From contig CAZOKH010000114.1 of the NCBI GenBank assembly GCA_964580315.1, positions 1-8,418 on the forward strand: 8,418 bases of DNA, read 5' to 3'. Of the stretch, positions 5,235 to 8,418 are shown one piece after another. Source of the stretch: CAZOKH01 sp964580315 (lineage in GTDB: Bacteria > Chloroflexota > Anaerolineae > Anaerolineales > Anaerolineaceae). The notes below the pieces were generated by a model, which was not told the origin of the DNA, searched no databases, and worked only from the letters and a program-made list of their open reading frames with translations. The first letter of the stretch is position 1. Each line of letters opens with the position of its first letter. Position numbers and translations under genes: made by a program.

Positions 5235-6070
5235 AATTGCTCCCTTGATTTTAATTCATGAGACAAATCATCCAACTGAATGCGCGACGACATGTCAATG
5301 CTCAGCGGGGTAACCGCCACCACGTGGTCAAACGCCACGGCGGCCACATCGCTGTCAGGCGGCAGCCCCTCACGCGTGCGGTCATTGCGGATGATGTCAT
5401 ATTTTGCCGGTTCATCCCAGCTTTGTCGTTCATCCGAACGGACGGAATAATAGCGAAAGCGTGCTGCCGAACGGGTGATGCGCCAGGGTGTTTGCGGCGT
5501 GGCGTCATAGGGCACATCAATTTTCAACACATCTACATCGTGCGGCAGTGGTTTTTGCAGCACCAGGCTGGCAAAAAAACGGGTGAAATAAGCCGCCGCG
5601 GCAAAATCGGCTTCGGAGGGATGGCGCATTTCAAGGCGGTGATTCTTGAGCTGCAATGACACCGCCAGGGCAGGAATACCCAGCCCGGCCGCTTCCAGCG
5701 CGCCGCCAATGGTGCCCGATGACCCCAGGCTGTCTCCCAGGTTCTCGCCAAAATTGATGCCCGACACCACCAGGTCTGGTTTGCGCCCCAGGATGTCCTG
5801 CACGGCATGAAAGACCGCCTGGGCGGGGGTGCCGCCCACGGCATGCGCCTGCCAAGTGCGCCCGTGCAGTTCAACAGTTTGCACGCTGATTTTGCCGTCA
5901 TTGTAAAATGGAAAACTGCGCCCGCTGCCTGAAGCCTGCGCACGCGGGGCTGAGATGGTCACTTCACCCAGTTCAGACAGGGCAACCGAAGCCGCCCAGA
6001 TGCCGGGCGCCTGCACGCCGTCGTCATTGGTGACCACAATTTGCAAGGGTTGTTGAGTTGAATTTTTCAT
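5231..6070 (-). CDS. surE: SurE-family 5'/3'-nucleotidase, array copy 1 (first)
   Basis: A complete 279-residue SurE homologue and the most divergent of the four. The metal-site residues are Asp16-Asp17 (TNDDGV), the Ser of RAQASGSG and the Asn of SGINFGEN. SGTIGGALEA replaces SGTVGAA, with Ser before it. WRITRSAARFRYY and VAVTPLSIDMSSR are present, and the charged tail (ELKSREQL) is slightly longer than in the others. Like its neighbours it has GTPAQ. The ATG at 6070 is fixed by an in-frame TAA nine codons or fewer upstream and by the absence of other starts. There is no Shine-Dalgarno sequence. TAAAAT on the minus strand (6081-6086) would put the transcript start about 4 bases before the ATG, so a leaderless mRNA is possible, although no good -35 is seen. 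The gene opens the first surE unit, behind the terminator of the purL/BtpA unit. Confidence 0.93.
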   Translation of the reverse strand: MKNSTQQPLQIVVTNDDGVQAPGIWAASVALSELGEVTISAPRAQASGSGRSFPFYNDGKISVQTVELHGRTWQAHAVGGTPAQAVFHAVQDILGRKPDLVVSGINFGENLGDSLGSSGTIGGALEAAGLGIPALAVSLQLKNHRLEMRHPSEADFAAAAYFTRFFASLVLQKPLPHDVDVLKIDVPYDATPQTPWRITRSAARFRYYSVRSDERQSWDEPAKYDIIRNDRTREGLPPDSDVAAVAFDHVVAVTPLSIDMSSRIQLDDLSHELKSREQL

Positions 6071-6219
6071 GGATACAGCAATTTTACCGCATTAAAATCC
6101 GCTAGCATTGCCCCCATTTTCTTCATCCGGCACACGGCAGAGTCAACCTGCTTCACCAGGAGATCATCACGCATAAAAAACAATGCAACCATCGCCCCAA
6201 AAAGTGAATATAAACAACG

Positions 6220-6263
6220 AAAAAAAAGACATTGCTTCACCCCACTTTTCGGGGTGAAGCAAT
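6220..6263 (-). terminator. strong Rho-independent terminator of the purL/BtpA unit
   Basis: A perfect 13-bp stem (6231-6243 with 6251-6263, ATTGCTTCACCCC/GGGGTGAAGCAAT), a 7-base loop and, after three bases, eight U on the minus strand. It lies about 47 bases after the stop of the BtpA-like gene and separates it from the surE array. Confidence 0.92.
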
Positions 6264-6274
6264 AATGGTTTCTT

Positions 6275-6288
6275 TAAGATCGATCTTA
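6275..6288. repeat. 14-bp perfect palindrome in the BtpA 3' untranslated region
   Basis: TAAGATCGATCTTA reads the same on both strands. It lies between the stop codon of the BtpA-like gene and its terminator, where a transcription operator would be out of place. It has no loop, so it is a weak RNA hairpin. It may be a protein-binding site or chance. Confidence 0.35.
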
Positions 6289-6309
6289 TCTCGAATTGAC
6301 TTTTTTATA

Positions 6310-7113
6310 TCACGCACGCTTGGCAATTGCCATCAACTCTTTCACACGCTCCATATCAGTTGGAGCTTTAATGTTGCCATCTTTCTTGAAGAAAGAGCCC
6401 ACAATGGCGCCGTCGCAGGCTGACAGGATGTCGGTCAAAGTTGCCGGGGTAACCCCGCTGCCCGCCAGCAGCGGCGCAGAGATGGCCGATTTCACCTGGA
6501 TCAAATCGTCCAATGATGCCGATTTTCCCGTTCCGGCGCCGGTGACCACAATGGCATCAGCCAGGCCGCGCTTTTCAGCATCGATGGCTGATTCAATGAC
6601 CGGCCGCTGCCAGCGCGGGGTGGTGTTTTTGCCCTGCACATCCGAAAGGATGGCCACATCTTCAGCCGCCAGGGCGGCGCGCTCGCGCACCAGGTAAGGC
6701 GCACTGGCAGGGATCAGCCCGGTTTCAGAGATGGACGGATCAACAAACACTTCAGAACGGATGAAGGCCGCGCCAATGGCGCGCGCCACCGCCAGCTCGC
6801 CGCGGAAGTCGTTATAAAGAATGTTGACGCCGACGGGAATTATGGCGCGCTGAATGATAGCGCCAGCCACCGCTGCCAGTGAGGCAATGGTCACAGCAGG
6901 TGTCTCCGCCGGGAAATACGGCAAATCCCAGAAATTTTCCACGATCACGCCGTTCACGCCGCCGCGCTGCAGGGCATCCAGCTCACCCAGGGCATAGCTC
7001 ACCAGTTCGCTGAAGCGCGCCTGTCTGCCGGCAGCCGTGCCCGGCAGCGCCGGCAAATGAATCATGCCGATAATTGGTTTTTGCACTGCAAAGATTTTTC
7101 GAAAGTCAGCCAT
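6310..7113 (-). CDS. BtpA/SgcQ-family TIM-barrel protein
   Basis: A 267-residue protein of the BtpA/SgcQ family, a phosphate-binding TIM-barrel group. Cyanobacterial BtpA is needed for stable photosystem I; in non-photosynthetic bacteria and in SgcQ the activity is not established. Family motifs run through the whole length: GMIHLPALPG (16-25), GVIVENFWDLPYF (56-68, usually NFGD, here Trp for Gly), PVGVNILYND (93-102), FIRSEVFV (118-125), DVQGKN (158-163), VTGAGTGKSASLDDL (190-204), LAGSGVTP (216-223) and DGAIVGSFFKKDGN (234-247). The last two resemble the barrel phosphate-binding loops. There is no signal peptide. The ATG is 2 bases after the purL stop, and GAGG inside the purL end stands 7 bases upstream, so the genes are co-transcribed and probably coupled. 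The context suggests nucleotide or sugar-phosphate metabolism rather than photosynthesis, which is inference. Confidence 0.88.
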   Translation of the reverse strand: MADFRKIFAVQKPIIGMIHLPALPGTAAGRQARFSELVSYALGELDALQRGGVNGVIVENFWDLPYFPAETPAVTIASLAAVAGAIIQRAIIPVGVNILYNDFRGELAVARAIGAAFIRSEVFVDPSISETGLIPASAPYLVRERAALAAEDVAILSDVQGKNTTPRWQRPVIESAIDAEKRGLADAIVVTGAGTGKSASLDDLIQVKSAISAPLLAGSGVTPATLTDILSACDGAIVGSFFKKDGNIKAPTDMERVKELMAIAKRA

Positions 7114-7115
7114 TT

Positions 7116-8418
7116 TTAATCCTCACTTTTCACGCCCACCATGCCGATAAACAACTGCCCCAGAATGGGATTGCCGCGCGTCTCGTTATACAGCGAGACG
7201 TTGCCGCCGATCACCGGGACGGAATAGTCGCGGCAGGCTTCAGCCAGGCCGCGCATGCCTTCGGTGATTTGCCAGGCGACAAACGGATTGTCGGGGCTGC
7301 CGAAGTTCAACCCATCGCTCAACGCCAGCGGTTTGGCGCCGCAATTTTTCAAATCACGGCAGGCATATTTCACAACGTTATAAACAGACTGGTAAGCATC
7401 CTTTAGGATATCGGTGCCATTGGCCAGGGTGCGCAGCATAATCGTCTTGCCAATCTGCGGGAAGCGAATTTCGCAACATTGACCGGATAGAGCGCCGTTC
7501 AACTGGATGGAAAGCTGGCTGGGGTAAGTGCTGTCACCTGTAACCGTCACAGCATAATTCGTCGACTCAACCATCTCCAATGGATGGGTGGCGACCTGAT
7601 CGGCATCAGCCTGGCCGGAGATGGCCAGGCGCGGGAAGCCGTCCACCACCAGTTGCATGGGCAAAGTTGCTGCGGTTTGGTTGCGGTGTTGAATGACCGC
7701 CGTGCCGCCATCGACCACTTTGCCGATGACCTTGACCTGCAGGCTGGGATATTTTTCCAGGATTTTTTGTGCGGCTGCCAGCTTGTCTGCATCCACAGCC
7801 GCCAGCATGCGTTCCTGGGTTTCAGAAAGCATCAACTCATACGCGGTGAGCCCGTCAGACACTTTGGGCACGGCATCCAGGTCGAGCCACAGGCCGTGAC
7901 CGGCGCGGTGCACCATCTCGAAAGAGGAGCTGGTTAGACCGGCTGCGCCCATGTCTTGCAAACCCACAATGGCATTTTGTTCAATCAACTCCAGGGTTGC
8001 CAGCATCAGGTCTTTGCCAATGTTGGCGTCGCCCGACGGCGGGTGCGCCACAGTGTTCTCATCCATGCCCTTGGAGGCAAAAGCGGCGCCGTCCACACCC
8101 GATGCGCCGGTGGGAATGCCATAATACAGCAGTAAATTGCCCACCTTGCCGGCGCTGCTGGTCATCAGACGGCTGCGGTGCACCACTCCCACCACAATCA
8201 CGTTCACCAGTGGATTGGTGGCATATGACGGGTGCGTCAGCAGTTCAACGCCCAACAATTGCAGCCCGCAGTTGCGGGCATAGTCAGCCGCGCCGCGTTT
8301 AATCTCATCAACCATGGCGCGGGTGCTGGGATCATCCAGCTTGCCGGCGCGCAGCAGGGCTTTGACGCCCACCGGCCGGGCGCCCATCGCAGCGATGTCG
8401 TTGCAGGAGACATGGACG
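7116..8418 (-). CDS. purL: phosphoribosylformylglycinamidine synthase large subunit PurL, 5' end outside window, unusually short C-terminus
   Basis: PurL converts FGAR to FGAM with ATP and glutamine-derived ammonia, the fourth step of purine synthesis, in the cytoplasm. About 433 codons are visible; the reading frame runs off the window edge at 8418, before MGARPVG. Seen in order are the end of the first AIRS domain (NDIAAMGARPVG, then the VELLTHPSYATNPLVN region) and the first AIRS_C domain (TGASGVDGAAFASKG, LQDMGAAGLTSSSFEM, LMLSETQERML). The second AIRS domain follows (NCGAKPLALSDGLNFGSP, then PVIGGNVSLYNET). The chain ends at LFIGMVGVKSED, where canonical PurL continues for roughly 170-200 residues of a second AIRS_C domain. 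No frameshifted remainder follows, because the BtpA-like gene starts 2 bases later. This may be a lineage-specific short form, a split or paralogous PurL-like protein, or a true truncation. The family is certain; completeness and activity are not. Confidence 0.9.
   Translation of the reverse strand, partial: VHVSCNDIAAMGARPVGVKALLRAGKLDDPSTRAMVDEIKRGAADYARNCGLQLLGVELLTHPSYATNPLVNVIVVGVVHRSRLMTSSAGKVGNLLLYYGIPTGASGVDGAAFASKGMDENTVAHPPSGDANIGKDLMLATLELIEQNAIVGLQDMGAAGLTSSSFEMVHRAGHGLWLDLDAVPKVSDGLTAYELMLSETQERMLAAVDADKLAAAQKILEKYPSLQVKVIGKVVDGGTAVIQHRNQTAATLPMQLVVDGFPRLAISGQADADQVATHPLEMVESTNYAVTVTGDSTYPSQLSIQLNGALSGQCCEIRFPQIGKTIMLRTLANGTDILKDAYQSVYNVVKYACRDLKNCGAKPLALSDGLNFGSPDNPFVAWQITEGMRGLAEACRDYSVPVIGGNVSLYNETRGNPILGQLFIGMVGVKSED

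Noticed and set aside
2456..6070. Recurring DNA blocks across the region as a CRISPR or repeat array
   Set aside because: The recurrence comes from homologous coding sequence (SGIN, GTPAQ, VDVLK blocks) of four surE genes at about 0.9-kb spacing, not from short direct repeats with spacers.
7584..7937. Plus-strand ORF of 117 codons opposite purL
   Set aside because: It lies wholly antisense to recognised PurL domains, has no ribosome site of note and a low-complexity His/Gln-rich product.

Overview
The window looks like a stretch of bacterial chromosome, most plausibly from a Chloroflexota bacterium of the Anaerolineae type. That guess rests on the Pro/Thr-rich linker of the secreted CAP-domain protein, the moderately high GC of the housekeeping genes, and divergent versions of SurE and PurL. 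No 16S or other decisive marker is present, so the taxonomy is inference.

Layout from left to right. Bases 1-840 are AT-rich and accessory-like. They hold a doubtful small ORF and a gene for a DNA-binding protein made of two tandem winged-HTH (MerR/excisionase-like) modules, with a terminator that starts on its stop codon and an 11-bp inverted repeat upstream. Next is a tRNA-Asn(GUU) on the minus strand with a near-consensus promoter. A plus-strand gene encodes a secreted CAP/SCP-domain protein. It converges on a minus-strand gene for a 103-residue protein with two membrane segments.

The centre, 2456-6070, is the striking part: four complete, mutually related surE-type nucleotidase genes in a row on the minus strand. 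The two upstream copies overlap by 4 bp (ATGA) and end at a clear Rho-independent terminator. The third and fourth copies follow as a separate unit, closed by a second strong terminator. All four keep the predicted metal-binding residues (Asp-Asp, Ser, Asn). All four share the same departures from canonical SurE: GTPAQ in place of GTP[AT]D, and loss of the Tyr of YSGTV.

The right end, 6310-8418, is a two-gene minus-strand unit. A purL gene (FGAM synthase large subunit) is cut by the window edge at its 5' end and stops unusually early, just before the expected last AIRS_C domain. Two bases later a BtpA/SgcQ-family TIM-barrel gene starts, and the unit closes with a strong terminator. From purL to the last surE the minus strand thus carries purine synthesis, a BtpA-like protein and a nucleotidase array. 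A shared link to nucleotide metabolism is suggestive but unproven.
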